A stretch of 39,435 nucleotides of DNA, taken from positions 1 to 39,435 of the forward strand of contig VBHI01000355.1 of NCBI GenBank assembly GCA_005881495.1. Direction: 5' to 3'. Numbering within the stretch: the first letter of the stretch is position 1; every line of letters begins with the position of its first letter. The translations under genes and the position numbers were made by a program. Positions 1 to 8,666 of this stretch are shown piece by piece. The DNA comes from Chloroflexota bacterium (GTDB lineage: Bacteria > Chloroflexota > Ktedonobacteria > Ktedonobacterales > Ktedonobacteraceae). The notes below the pieces were generated by a model. That model worked only from the letters and a program-made list of their open reading frames with translations. It had not been told where the DNA came from and searched no databases.

Positions 1-1
1 C

Positions 2-364
2 GAACTGGACCTGGGATTGCTGTTCGGTGCGCTGGCTATCGGGGTAATCACGGCGAGGGCCGTAGTGGAGCGCCGCCAGCAGATCGGCATGCTGCGCGCG
101 CTCGGCTTCTCGCGCACCCTGATCCTGCGTTCGTTCTTGCTGGAGGCCGGTTTTATCATTCTGCTCAGTCTGCTGATCGGCGCTTCGTTGGCCCTAGGTC
201 TGGCTGCGCAGGTTGCTCGCGCAACCTATCAGGATTTTCCGTTCCCTGTTATTCCGGTCGTTCTGATCCTGCTAGGCAGTTTTCTTGCTGCTCTCATCAG
301 TACCGCCTTGCCAGCATGGCAGGCCGCACGCCTGCGGCCCGCTGAGGCACTGCGATACGAGTAG
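2..364 (+). CDS. ABC transporter permease, FtsX/MacB type (C-terminal part)
   Basis: The reading frame is open from the first bases of the window and ends at TAG 362-364, so this is only the C-terminus of a longer gene. It reads as the last three membrane helices of an FtsX-like permease domain. A polar cytoplasmic stretch with RRQQIGMLRALGFSR precedes a long hydrophobic helix, a final helix pair follows, and the protein ends with the typical PAWQAARLRPAEALRYE tail. FtsX/MacB permeases transmit ATP-driven motion across the membrane to move lipoproteins, drugs or peptides, or to activate cell-wall enzymes; the substrate cannot be told from this part. The next gene starts about 30 bases downstream on the same strand, so the two are probably co-transcribed. 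Confidence 0.85.
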   Translation, partial: ELDLGLLFGALAIGVITARAVVERRQQIGMLRALGFSRTLILRSFLLEAGFIILLSLLIGASLALGLAAQVARATYQDFPFPVIPVVLILLGSFLAALISTALPAWQAARLRPAEALRYE

Positions 365-393
365 GTATGTTCCGTACAGAGTATAAGGAGAAG

Positions 394-936
394 ATGATGC
401 CAAACGAAATTATGCATGATAGCTTCCTACCGGATGGCGAAGCGTCTCCTCTAGGAAATCGACCGGTTCGTCATTCCCGGAAACGCCTGCTGCCACTGCT
501 CCTGCTGCTGTTAGGAGTTGTTATCCTGGCGGGCGGCGGCATTGGCCTGGTGAGTCTGCTTAACGCGCATCAGCCGACAGCATCCGGGATATCTGCTTCG
601 GCCAGTAAGGTCGGCCAGCAAAGCTTACCGCAGGGTTGCACACCTGCGCGAATCCCGCTCAACGTGGTAGCCCAGGATGCTGCTAATGGGTTGCATTTGA
701 CCGTTGACCGGGTGAAAGCGCAGGTGCATGCTGGTAAATCCTTTGCCCAGATCGCGACAGCAAGAGGGATCACAGCGCAGCAGTTGCGCGCGCTTGAGAT
801 TCATGCCTTGCAGCAAGCCAACAACTACTGGCTTGGGCTTGGCTGCATCACCCGGCAGGATGTGACAAACAATATGCAACGTGATGTAGGTGATGCGGCG
901 TACATGGACTCGGAGTTCACGGACGCATTCCGGTAG
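394..936 (+). CDS. Membrane-anchored hypothetical protein
   Basis: ATG 394 is chosen because AAGGAG (385-390) lies just upstream; an in-frame ATG at 367 has no ribosome site. The protein has about 180 residues. It starts with a polar arginine-rich cytoplasmic tail, then has one strongly hydrophobic helix (leucine run LLPLLLLLLGVV), and the rest is expected outside the membrane. The outer part contains a segment like an AraC/sigma-type helical repeat (GKSFAQIATARGITAQQL) and ends in a helical region with one cysteine (LGLGCITRQDV). I do not recognise a defined family; similar small single-pass proteins with a GKS-IA-GI-L motif occur near ABC exporters in Ktedonobacteria (recollection, not checked). 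It probably forms an operon with the permease just upstream and may be its accessory protein. Confidence 0.65.
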   Translation: MMPNEIMHDSFLPDGEASPLGNRPVRHSRKRLLPLLLLLLGVVILAGGGIGLVSLLNAHQPTASGISASASKVGQQSLPQGCTPARIPLNVVAQDAANGLHLTVDRVKAQVHAGKSFAQIATARGITAQQLRALEIHALQQANNYWLGLGCITRQDVTNNMQRDVGDAAYMDSEFTDAFR

Positions 937-993
937 CAGTCGTCTCGTTTATGTCCGATCTCTCCATTGGGGAGTATTATCCTAATCTTAACA

Positions 994-2124
994 CTAGAAG
1001 AATTGGATCAACTGCCGTACTACTGTTCCCTGTGCCAGGCGATCAAAGCCTTCATTAATCTCGTCCAGTGTGATGGACGGGCTGAGGAGTTCGTCCACCG
1101 GCAATTTGCCCGCCAGGTACAGGTTGATCAGGCGTGGAATATCGCGGAGTGGTACGGCTGACCCCATAAAGGAGCCCTGGATCGTTTTCTCTAGTGCGAC
1201 GAGGGAGAGAGCCTGGATCGCAAGCTGCTGTTTAGGATGTGCTATCCCGATACTGATCGTTTTCCCACCGCGCCGTGTAGCCTTGTAAGCTTGCGCCAGC
1301 ACATTCGCATTGCCGACCGCTTCAAAGGCATACTCAGCACCTCCGCCCGTTACGTCGCGCACGGCAGCCACCGGGTCACCTTCGGTCGCATTCACGGTGA
1401 CATCGGCTCCCAGACGTTTGGCCAATGCAAACTTGGCAGGAAGCGCGTCCACGGCGACAAGAGGCGAGGCTCCCACGAGCTTAGCCCCCATCAAGGCACT
1501 CAAGCCCACCCCGCCCAGCCCAAAGATGACGACGGGCTCGCCTGGACGCACCTGGGCCGTGTTCATGACGGCACCCACACCGGTCAGAATGGCACAGCCA
1601 AAGAGGGCCGCTTTGTCCAGGGGAATCGTTTTCTCAATGGGAATCAGCGACTTCTGTGCCGCCACGGTGTACTGTGAGTAGGCTGAGACCCCCAGGTAAT
1701 GAAAGATGGGCTGTCCGCCCGGCTGACGAAAACGCACCCCTCCATCCAACAGCGTACCGGCGTTGTTGGCTTTGGTTCCATTTTCACACAGGGCTGGTCT
1801 GCCAATCGCACAGTAGAGGCAATGACCGCAAGTGGGCACGAAGGAAAACACGACATGATCGTCCGGCTTCACGCTCACGACACCAGGCCCCACCTCGCGC
1901 ACAATCCCACTGGCTTCATGGCCCAGAATCATCGGCAACTGACGGGGGATCGTCCCATTGATTGTGGAAAGGTCAGAGTGGCAGAGGCCTGCGCTCACGA
2001 TTTCCACCAGCGCCTCGCCCTGGCCAGGCGGCTCCAGTTCCACCTCCTCGATCACCAGAGGCCGTGTCTCAGCGTAAGGCTGGGGCTTCTCCATTTCATA
2101 GATCACAGCAGCGCGCGTGCGCAT
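994..2124 (-). CDS. Zinc-dependent alcohol dehydrogenase (MDR family)
   Basis: A 376-residue medium-chain dehydrogenase that oxidises an alcohol or related substrate with NAD(P)+. An N-terminal GroES-like domain carries the catalytic zinc ligands (GLCHSD and GHEASG) and the four-cysteine structural zinc loop (CGHCLYCAIGRPALC). A Rossmann domain with GLGGVGL follows. ATG 2124 is preferred over the longer frame to 2208 because AGGAGG lies at 2131-2136. The length is normal for class I/III zinc ADHs. A promoter with a 17-base spacer is visible upstream. The gene converges with the one ending at 936. The substrate is unknown; class III and mycothiol- or aryl-alcohol-type relatives are all possible. 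Confidence 0.93.
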   Translation of the reverse strand: MRTRAAVIYEMEKPQPYAETRPLVIEEVELEPPGQGEALVEIVSAGLCHSDLSTINGTIPRQLPMILGHEASGIVREVGPGVVSVKPDDHVVFSFVPTCGHCLYCAIGRPALCENGTKANNAGTLLDGGVRFRQPGGQPIFHYLGVSAYSQYTVAAQKSLIPIEKTIPLDKAALFGCAILTGVGAVMNTAQVRPGEPVVIFGLGGVGLSALMGAKLVGASPLVAVDALPAKFALAKRLGADVTVNATEGDPVAAVRDVTGGGAEYAFEAVGNANVLAQAYKATRRGGKTISIGIAHPKQQLAIQALSLVALEKTIQGSFMGSAVPLRDIPRLINLYLAGKLPVDELLSPSITLDEINEGFDRLAQGTVVRQLIQFF

Positions 2125-2166
2125 TGTTATCCTCCTTTGGGAATACACAGTCGATATACCCTTTTC

Positions 2167-2195
2167 ATCATAGCGCATGCTCCCCTGATTAGCAA
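2167..2195 (-). promoter_or_regulatory. Predicted sigma70-type promoter of the alcohol dehydrogenase
   Basis: On the minus strand TTGCTA (2190-2195) and TATGAT (2167-2172) are separated by exactly 17 bases. They lie about 43 bases upstream of the ADH start at 2124. This is by-eye consensus matching only. Confidence 0.5.
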
Positions 2196-2412
2196 TCATC
2201 CCGGTCACAAAGCAGCCTCATGGAAATAACGCTGGAGTGCGGATGTTCTTAAAAGGAGCTCTTTACGGTAGTATACGCTCCCGCGTTTATTGATGCTTGT
2301 TGCAAAGAAATTTCCTTTCTTCCAGGCACGCCTCGTACCTGATACGTGTGGCTTCGGTAAATATCGTCGCGGAATAGGTGTCGGCGTGGCATGGACCGTT
2401 CATAATATGCCC

Positions 2413-2441
2413 TTGCTCTTCTTTGGTGCTGTTGCTACAAT
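2413..2441 (+). promoter_or_regulatory. Predicted sigma70-type promoter before the SDR remnant
   Basis: TTGCTC (2413-2418) and TACAAT (2436-2441) have a 17-base spacer, 47 bases ahead of the ATG at 2489. The stretch 2196-2412 between the two divergent promoters shows nothing else I can name. Confidence 0.4.
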
Positions 2442-2488
2442 TTCGTAGTATTAACAATGTTTGTCTTACAAGCCGAGAGGAGCTACAG

Positions 2489-3200
2489 ATGACAGGTATA
2501 TTGGACGCAGGGCCTGGCTAGCGAGGGCGCGCGCATAGCGGCGGCCGATGTAGCGGTCGAAAGTGGCCAGAAGACGGTTGACCTCATTAAGGACGCAGGA
2601 GGGGAAGCTATCTTCATCAAATGTGATGTCTCGCATGCAGAGGAGATCGAAGAGCTCATTAACAATGTAGTCAGGCATTATGGGCGGCTGGACTGTGCCG
2701 TCAATAACGCCGGGATTGCAGGAGTGCAAGCTACCACCGTTGACTATCCCCTGGAGGTCTGGCAGCAGGTGATCAGCATCAACCTGACGGCCCCCTGGCT
2801 TTGTATGAAATACGAAATTGCTCAAATGTTGAAGCAGGGCAAAGGTGCTATCGTGAATATAGCCTCTATTTTAGGAGTGACAGGCACAGCCCTCGCTGGA
2901 GCCTATGTTGCAGCCAAACATGGACTCATCGGCGCGACCAAAACGGCAGCCCTGGAGTATGCAACTCAGGGAATTCGCATCAACGCCGTATGTCCGGGCT
3001 ATATCGAGACACCAATGCTGGAGAATTCCGAGGTTGGAACGAATCCCCAAATCCGCCAGGCAGTTGCCTCGCTGCACCCCATAGGGCGCATGGGCAAACC
3101 GGAGGAGATCGCCGCCATGGTGCTCTGGCTGTGTACAGATGCTGCCTCCTTTGTGACGGGAGCTACCATGCTCGTTGACGGTGGGTATACTGCTCAATAA
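2489..3200 (+). pseudogene. Short-chain dehydrogenase/reductase, 5' internal deletion and frameshift
   Basis: A strong ribosome site (GAGAGGAG, 2475-2482) precedes ATG 2489, but that frame stops after ten codons (TAG at 2519). The rest of an SDR resumes in a different frame from about 2508 and runs to the TAA at 3200. It has the NNAG motif, the active-site serine region (NIASILG), the YVAAK catalytic tyrosine-lysine motif, the PGYIETPM segment and the GATMLVDGGY C-terminus. The missing piece is the first beta strand and the glycine-rich TGxxxGIG cofactor loop, about 60-70 bases. A shorter protein could start at GTG 2724 but would lack the whole NAD(P)-binding half. Classical SDRs have about 250 residues and need this loop, so the gene is probably dead. 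Confidence 0.8.
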
Positions 3201-3380
3201 GAGTCAACACAATGTGTCGTCAATTTTGAAGGTGGGGAAGTTTCTGGACTGTGTTGAAAAAACCAGGAGTCAAATGATAGAGAATGGGGCTATCCAAGCA
3301 TAAACTGCGACCATCGATTGCTCTTGCTGATGCGGGGAGGTGCAGGAAAAGGGTGGTAAAACTAGCCATGGACCACGATC

Positions 3381-4298
3381 CTATCGAACCGTAAACTGGG
3401 TAATCATGCCCAGGGTGAACTGGGGTTTCCCGGTTCGCCGATCGGGGAGAAAGCTCAGCACCGCGTAGTTGCCCGGTTCCAGGTGAATCTTGATCCAGCC
3501 TGATCCAGAAGCTTCCAGGGCTGCCATGCCTCCGGTTTCTTCGAAAGGCGGTGGACCAGAGGGCGACTGAAAGAATGATGCGATGTCCTGGATTCCTTTC
3601 CCTGCGGCAAGTTTGACGATATTCATCTCATGAGGCTCAGAACCCCAGTTTGTCACCTGCAAGGTGAGCGCGCGGGCCTGGGTGATGATAGCCGGGAGTG
3701 TATACCCTGAGTCCGTCATCATGACTTTGCCGTCTGGCTGCGGCAGACTACCCCGCTCTTGAGCGGAAGCCTCCGCGACGGTGAAGAAGTGGATCATTCC
3801 CTTGTTGACATGCGGGACTCCGTCTGGTCCGACGACGAGGCAGAGCAGCACATACCGCCCTGCCGATAGGGTCAAGATCGTCTCCTGTCCATATCCGGGT
3901 GAGACGATGTCGGGACCGCCAACGAATGTTAGCAAGGAGAATGCCGCCGCCTGGTTTCTTCTCGTGACCAGTTCGTCGAGCACTTTGTCTTGTGTGATTC
4001 CTGGTTTCAGACGAGCGATCTGTGTTTGGTGGGGCTGCGTGCCATTATCAACCATTGCGAAATCGACCAGCCCCGCCTGGACAGTGATCGTCTCCGGCAT
4101 GATGTAGCCGTAATCGATGGCAGTAATCGCTACCGTCGGAATGGACGATGGGCTGGTGGGGATCGGCCGGGTTGCACCTGCATTGGAAGCGGGGGTATTT
4201 GCGCAGCCCGCGAGGAGCCCGAGCGAGATCAGGCACAAGAAGAAGAGCGCAGCGCATGGACACTGGGTGTGTTTGGAGCTTCTCTCTCTCATAAACAT
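3381..4298 (-). CDS. Lipoprotein with two cupredoxin-like domains
   Basis: A 305-residue secreted lipoprotein. A basic N-terminus and a hydrophobic helix end in the lipobox LLAGC at about residue 31, followed by a Ser/Thr/Pro linker. Two similar beta-rich domains follow (about 55-175 and 190-305). Each has a paired HQTQIARL or HEMNIVKL strand, then PG-Y-VL and a G-M-FTV end, as in plastocyanin-like folds. I see no complete His-Cys-His-Met copper site, so copper binding is doubtful. ATG 4298 is supported by AGGAGG at 4307-4312. It lies 52 bases behind the MMPL exporter on the same strand and is probably its periplasmic partner or an independent envelope protein. Confidence 0.75.
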   Translation of the reverse strand: MFMRERSSKHTQCPCAALFFLCLISLGLLAGCANTPASNAGATRPIPTSPSSIPTVAITAIDYGYIMPETITVQAGLVDFAMVDNGTQPHQTQIARLKPGITQDKVLDELVTRRNQAAAFSLLTFVGGPDIVSPGYGQETILTLSAGRYVLLCLVVGPDGVPHVNKGMIHFFTVAEASAQERGSLPQPDGKVMMTDSGYTLPAIITQARALTLQVTNWGSEPHEMNIVKLAAGKGIQDIASFFQSPSGPPPFEETGGMAALEASGSGWIKIHLEPGNYAVLSFLPDRRTGKPQFTLGMITQFTVR

Positions 4299-4350
4299 TT
4301 CTGTATCCTCCTGGAGGAATTTCTTCCTCTGTCTCTGTGACTAACAGTGA

Positions 4351-6789
4351 CTATTGCTGCCTCGACGCCACTGCTGACGAGGCGTGGGGTGGTCTCTCGT
4401 GTGTTTCCTCTTGCGCCGTTTCGGTGCGCCCAGGCCACCAGTTCCATTTGCCCAGCAGCAATACTACTCCCGGGATGAGCAGCCCACGCACGAGAAAGGT
4501 ATCCATCAGGATACCAACGGCCACCGCGACGCCGAGCTGGTAGAGCAGAGTCAGGGGCAGGGTGGTAAGCACGAGGAAGGTCCCGGCCAGGATCAAGCCG
4601 GCGGACGTGATGACCCCACCTGTGCGCGCGACGGCAAAGGGAACGCCAGTCTCAAGACCACGCCGTCGTCCTTCCTCGCGCACCCGTGACATCAGGAAGA
4701 TGGTGTAGTCTGCACCCAGTGCCACAAGAAAAATGAAGGTGTAGAGCGGAATCGCGTAATAGAAACCATCAGCTCTCTGAATGCGTTGGAAAAAGAAGGA
4801 GCACGCGCCAATAGCCGCCAGAAAATTGAGCGTGACCGCTGCCAGCAGGTACAACGGCGCGATGAGGCTGCGCAGCAGTAACGCCAGCACGAGGAAGACC
4901 AGGACGAGCACGGCAGGCACGATCAGCAAGGTGTCGCGCAGGTTCGAGATGAGCGTATCGGCAAGCTCCGAGGTCTGCCCGGCAAGATGGAAGGTGGCGC
5001 TACCGAGTCCGTTGGCCGCCAGGGCCCGGGTCAGCGTAGCACGCAGCAAAGGAAGACGATCGATAGTTGCCAACGAGTACGGGTCGTCCTTCAAGGCAAC
5101 GGACAATTGCACGGTGGTGTTAACCGGCGAGACATACTGTGTACTGGCGGCATAGGCACCAACCGTTGCAAAAAACTGCGGGCCGTAGTGCGGGCAGGGA
5201 GAACCGTTGCAGGGAGGGAGTGACTTCCCGGTTCGGATGGCGTCGCGCACGTTGGCGGGCAGCGCAGCGATACTGGCCTGCAGGGTGGCGGGATCAAGTG
5301 TCGGGGTACTTCCATCAGGCCGCGTAGGTCCTTGTACCGTTGCAATGCCGGGGAGCTGTTGCAACGTAGCGGTTACCGCATCAAGCTGGGCCAGGTGGCC
5401 GTAAGCATCGGGGGTTGCTCCCTGCAGTTGGATCAGCACCGTGGTCGGCGCGAGCGCGCCAGGAGAGAAATGCTGCTGTAAGATCTCGTAGCCGCGGGTG
5501 GAGTCGCCTGCCACACGAAAGCTTTTGAGCGTGTTCAAGCTCGGCTGGGAGCCGATGTTGCCCAGCGCGAGTACGACCAGGAAGATCGTACTCCCCACCA
5601 CCGCCAGCACACGATGCCGCACGGTCCATTGTCCAAGCCGCCCCCAGATGCCACGTGGTGAACGCACGAACGTGGAAGGGGCCTGCTCGGGCTGATAACG
5701 CGGCACAAACGGCCAGTAGGCTGCGCGGCCAAGCCAGACGAGCAGTGCGGGAACCAGGGTGAGGCCGACCAGGAGCATCACGATGACGGTAATCACCAGC
5801 GCTGGCCCGAGTGAGGTATACAGGCCAAGCGCGGCAAAGAGTAGCGTACACATCGCCAGGATGACGGTTCCCGCGCTGGAAGTGATCGCTTCCCCCACCG
5901 CACACATGGTCTGCTGCATCGCGAGGTGCTTGTCTTGCACCCGCTCCAGCTCTTCGTGGAAACGCGAGACAATAAAGATGCTATAGTCGGTCCCGGCACC
6001 AAAGAGCAAGACCGTGGCGATCGCCGCCGACATCTGCGCGACGGAAAGCCCCGCCCTCGCACTCAAACCGAGCAGGCTGGTGATCACCACGTTGGCCAGG
6101 CCGACGGCAAGCAGAGGCAGGAGCGCGAGCAGAGGAGAGCGGTAGAGGAGCATGAGCAAGACAAAGACCAGTCCGACGGTCGCCAGGAGCAGCTTGAGAT
6201 CAACCGAGCCAAAGACGCCGAGCAGGTCGGCAACGATGCCTGCAGGACCGGTCAGATTCGCTTGCAGGGAGGAGTGCGCAGTCGTGTCCGCGAGGTAGTG
6301 CCGGATGGTAGTAATCGCATGCAATTGGCCTGGCGAGAGCGCTTGCGAAGTCGGTGATGCTCCTTTCAGGCTGAGGATGATGATCATCGTCGTGCCATCT
6401 GCTGAGAGCAGCTGGCTGGTGGCCTGGGGCACAGTGAACACCGAGAGCGCCTCGCCAACCAGGGACGGCTTCTGATCGGAGGTCAACCAATCGCTGACCT
6501 GGTGTATGCGAATACGGTCATCCACGTTCAGTCCCGTGGGATCGTGAAACACGATGATCGCCGGGAGTCCGCGGCTCGTGGGGAACTCCTTGAGGAGAAG
6601 GCGAGTGGCCACCTGAGAATCGGCGGTAGAGGGGAGACGCTGATTGGCGCTCGTATCGTACAGGCTTGCAAGGTTGGGAGCCGCCGCCTTGATAGCAAGG
6701 GCGATGACCAGCCAGAGCGCGATCACCACGAACTTTCCCCGTTTCGACGAGGAGAAATCCGTGATTCTGTGGAGCAGTGTAGTGAACAT
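4351..6789 (-). CDS. MMPL/RND family exporter
   Basis: An 812-residue, 12-helix membrane protein built from two homologous halves. Each half has a first helix, a large extracytoplasmic loop and a five-helix bundle. Both halves carry the MmpL proton-relay signature: GTDYSIFIVSRFHEEL near residue 266 and GADYTIFLMSRVREEGRR near residue 693. MMPL proteins use proton motive force to export lipids, siderophores or drugs. AAGGAG precedes ATG 6789. The gene lies in a minus-strand block behind a PadR regulator and ahead of a lipoprotein, so PadR control in response to a small molecule is plausible. The substrate cannot be told. Confidence 0.93.
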   Translation of the reverse strand: MFTTLLHRITDFSSSKRGKFVVIALWLVIALAIKAAAPNLASLYDTSANQRLPSTADSQVATRLLLKEFPTSRGLPAIIVFHDPTGLNVDDRIRIHQVSDWLTSDQKPSLVGEALSVFTVPQATSQLLSADGTTMIIILSLKGASPTSQALSPGQLHAITTIRHYLADTTAHSSLQANLTGPAGIVADLLGVFGSVDLKLLLATVGLVFVLLMLLYRSPLLALLPLLAVGLANVVITSLLGLSARAGLSVAQMSAAIATVLLFGAGTDYSIFIVSRFHEELERVQDKHLAMQQTMCAVGEAITSSAGTVILAMCTLLFAALGLYTSLGPALVITVIVMLLVGLTLVPALLVWLGRAAYWPFVPRYQPEQAPSTFVRSPRGIWGRLGQWTVRHRVLAVVGSTIFLVVLALGNIGSQPSLNTLKSFRVAGDSTRGYEILQQHFSPGALAPTTVLIQLQGATPDAYGHLAQLDAVTATLQQLPGIATVQGPTRPDGSTPTLDPATLQASIAALPANVRDAIRTGKSLPPCNGSPCPHYGPQFFATVGAYAASTQYVSPVNTTVQLSVALKDDPYSLATIDRLPLLRATLTRALAANGLGSATFHLAGQTSELADTLISNLRDTLLIVPAVLVLVFLVLALLLRSLIAPLYLLAAVTLNFLAAIGACSFFFQRIQRADGFYYAIPLYTFIFLVALGADYTIFLMSRVREEGRRRGLETGVPFAVARTGGVITSAGLILAGTFLVLTTLPLTLLYQLGVAVAVGILMDTFLVRGLLIPGVVLLLGKWNWWPGRTETAQEETHERPPHASSAVASRQQ

Positions 6790-6880
6790 CTCTATTCTCC
6801 TTCTCTACTTGAGAGAGCAACTATGGCATATGCACATAGGTAAGTTTGTCCCTTTGTAGCGGTTTACGGGGATGAGCAGA

Positions 6881-7267
6881 TTATCGCCCGATGAGCGACT
6901 GGATGGTTCCACTATTGAGGGCCACATGGCCGAGAACGAAGGCGACGATCCCGATCATGACCCAGAAGTGCCAGCGCCTCACCACTCGCCGCTTGGAGAG
7001 CTTGGGCCAGCGTAATTGTCGCCCCAGCATCACCTGCCTAAAGATCAAAAACAAGGCCACCGTAGCCAGATCCAGCCCAAGCGCATTGGTCCGTCCGGCA
7101 AGGCCGGCACTCATCGGAACCCAGAAGTGGATGAGCACGATTCCAGCAATACTGTACCCCAGCCAGTAATGGAACCGCATGCGTTTCAGAAAGGGCTGAA
7201 CCGGGCCGAGAATCCCGCTGTGCAGCAGGAATGGATAGATGATCGTGGCGACCAGTAGCACGATCAT
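6881..7267 (-). CDS. Cytochrome b561/ferric-reductase-like membrane protein
   Basis: The ATG-started frame encodes 128 residues with about four hydrophobic helices and conserved histidines (RMRFHYWLGY, IHFWVP, RRWHFWVM, LGHVAL) spaced like the haem ligands of ferric-reductase-like or b561-type proteins. ATG 7267 has no ribosome site. The frame stays open upstream to about 7342, with AGGAGG at 7315-7320 placed eight bases before an ATA codon at 7304-7306. Starting there would add 13 residues (ILSYAITSATGWV) that complete the first helix. I see no ATG, GTG or TTG between, so the natural start may be ATA or a mutated ATG. A role in transmembrane electron transfer is inferred. Confidence 0.7.
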   Translation of the reverse strand: MIVLLVATIIYPFLLHSGILGPVQPFLKRMRFHYWLGYSIAGIVLIHFWVPMSAGLAGRTNALGLDLATVALFLIFRQVMLGRQLRWPKLSKRRVVRRWHFWVMIGIVAFVLGHVALNSGTIQSLIGR

Positions 7268-7319
7268 GACCCAACCAGTCGCGCTCGTAATGGCGTAGGA
7301 TAGTATGGCTTTTGCCTCC

Positions 7320-7415
7320 TCAACGAACGGTGACCACTCCCGTCAGGATCACGATCTGATCGGCGTGGACTATTCCTTCGTTATCGACCGACCCGCTCAC
7401 CTGGAGGATGGCTTC
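7320..7415 (-). other. In-frame coding tail beyond the stop of the membrane-anchored protein
   Basis: Directly after the TAA at 7416-7418 the same frame continues for 31 codons to TGA 7320-7322. The peptide is protein-like (EAILQVSGSVDNEGIVHADQ, then IVILTGVV) and reads like the last beta strands of an OB- or beta-sandwich domain. Either the TAA is a nonsense mutation or sequence error, or it is read through. The final TGA touches the AGGAGG used by the next gene. Confidence 0.55.
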
Positions 7416-7790
7416 TTAATGAACATCCTGGCGACTTCCCATGGTCAGTGACCGGTTCGGGTCCCATTGGATGCTCACGCTGCTTCCCGTGGACGAATAC
7501 GAGCCATCGCTGTTTTCCTTCAAGATAAGCCCATTCATACGGTTGTTCGCCGCGGTGGAGGTGATCTGGCACACAAACTTAGCGAGCAATCCCGGCCTTA
7601 CTGCGGCAGATTGCGCATGTGTGCCGACGTTTGTTGGAGGTCCAGCGAGCTGCGAGATCATGGTGTTTCGCACGATGTACAAAGGGACAAGAATAGCTGC
7701 CACAACAGCCAGGATGAGTAAGCCCAGCAGAAGTGGACGGATAGCGGATGGTGTAGATGACCGATTGCCTCTTTTAGAAGCTTCTTTCAT
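7416..7790 (-). CDS. Single-pass membrane protein with an extracytoplasmic beta domain
   Basis: A 124-residue protein with a basic N-terminus, one hydrophobic helix (PLLLGLLILAVVAAILVPLY) and an extracytoplasmic part with strands such as GLLAKFVCQITS and SVSIQWDPNRSLTMG. I do not recognise a family. The frame ends at a TAA, but coding character continues past it in the same frame, so the original protein was probably 156 residues. It is upstream of the b561-like gene and the MMPL exporter on the same strand and likely belongs to their operon. The 207 bases between it and the PadR gene hold no feature I can name. Confidence 0.65.
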   Translation of the reverse strand: MKEASKRGNRSSTPSAIRPLLLGLLILAVVAAILVPLYIVRNTMISQLAGPPTNVGTHAQSAAVRPGLLAKFVCQITSTAANNRMNGLILKENSDGSYSSTGSSVSIQWDPNRSLTMGSRQDVH

Positions 7791-7997
7791 AGCGATTGCC
7801 TCCTTTTCAGAGTGTGATTCGTCTTTTTCTTCCCACTTTTGGCAACAAGAATCTATTCTATCAACATGTCGTCCTGTTGACAGGTTATCAGTAGATAGAG
7901 AAGGAAAAAGACTCTCAGTAATTCCAAGCGAATGTGGACTCTTCTGCCCGGGCTCTACGCTCTCTTGAGTTTAGTTCAGTTGCACACCCAGGAAACG

Positions 7998-8597
7998 CTA
8001 AGGGGATTCGTGCTCTTGATTGATCTCCTTCGCTAATGTATGTTGCATGGGCACCTCCGGCGTGTTTGTCCAACCAGTTTCGCGCAAGTAGGCTAATGAA
8101 CGGTCAATCCAGTCAAGCTCGGCATCAATCAGACTGAGCAGGTGGTCGCCCGCGATATGTTCGAGAGGGTTGTTCTCCGTGAGGGGAGCCAGCTCCGCAG
8201 CCACGATCACACGGCGCTCTGCAACGATGCGGCGACGTTCCTCCAGCAAGTGGAAGCCATCGGCAGTTGGCATGCCTGCGAGAAAGACAACGGCGGTGTC
8301 GACTCCCGTATGGGCAGGCTCGTAGGTCAACAGGACCTCGCGCAGTAATGTTTTGAACCGGGCGCGGCCCTGGTCGGTCAGTTCGTAGATCACTCGTTCA
8401 CCGCGAGCCCCACGAGTCCCTGGCTCAGCCTGCACCTTCAGATAGCCCTCGGCGGCGAGGCGGTCGAGTAAGTAATACAGATTCCCTTTCTTGAGATCGG
8501 CGTATAACTCTCCGTGAGCGCGCACAATCCGGTGCAATTCGTAGCCATGCAATGGCCTGCGCAACAATAGACCTAGCAGCAAAAGAATTTTATGCAT
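7998..8597 (-). CDS. PadR family transcriptional regulator
   Basis: A 199-residue PadR-type repressor. The N-terminal winged helix has the family hallmarks: LLGLLLRRPLHGYEL, then a YYLLDRLAAEGYL recognition region and an ERVIYELTDQGR wing. A C-terminal helical dimerisation domain follows, with LEERRRIVAERR and a terminal amphipathic helix. PadR proteins repress detoxification and multidrug exporter genes and are usually autoregulated. ATG 8597 is preceded by GGAG inside the operator-like repeat (8608-8611). Two identical palindromes flank its promoter, which suggests autoregulation. The downstream genes on the same strand (membrane proteins, MMPL exporter, lipoprotein) are the likely targets. 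Confidence 0.92.
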   Translation of the reverse strand: MHKILLLLGLLLRRPLHGYELHRIVRAHGELYADLKKGNLYYLLDRLAAEGYLKVQAEPGTRGARGERVIYELTDQGRARFKTLLREVLLTYEPAHTGVDTAVVFLAGMPTADGFHLLEERRRIVAERRVIVAAELAPLTENNPLEHIAGDHLLSLIDAELDWIDRSLAYLRETGWTNTPEVPMQHTLAKEINQEHESP

Positions 8598-8606
8598 GTA
8601 ACGTTG

Positions 8607-8628
8607 ACTCCAAAGTCAGTACTGACTA
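8607..8628. promoter_or_regulatory. Operator-like repeat 1, perfect 14-bp palindrome
   Basis: The palindrome AGTCAGTACTGACT occupies 8614-8627. It lies within a longer 22-base segment repeated exactly 60 bases away. It overlaps the predicted transcription start and the ribosome site of the PadR gene. Confidence 0.75.
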
Positions 8629-8635
8629 TACGTGA

Positions 8636-8665
8636 ATTATATCATAAACAGGTGGAGAAATGCAA
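8636..8665 (-). promoter_or_regulatory. Predicted promoter of the PadR gene
   Basis: On the minus strand TTGCAT (8660-8665) and a perfect TATAAT (8636-8641) have an 18-base spacer. The promoter sits between the two operator copies, so both could block polymerase. Confidence 0.6.
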
Positions 8666-8666
8666 T

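Noticed and set aside
1237..1681. Long plus-strand frames opposite the alcohol dehydrogenase
   Set aside because: They are antisense shadows with Pro/Ala/Arg-biased composition and no ribosome sites; the minus-strand ADH motifs are decisive.
3225..3300. Possible insertion-sequence end (CTGTGTTGAAAAAACCAGG)
   Set aside because: No transposase, matching inverted repeat or duplication nearby, so it cannot be supported.
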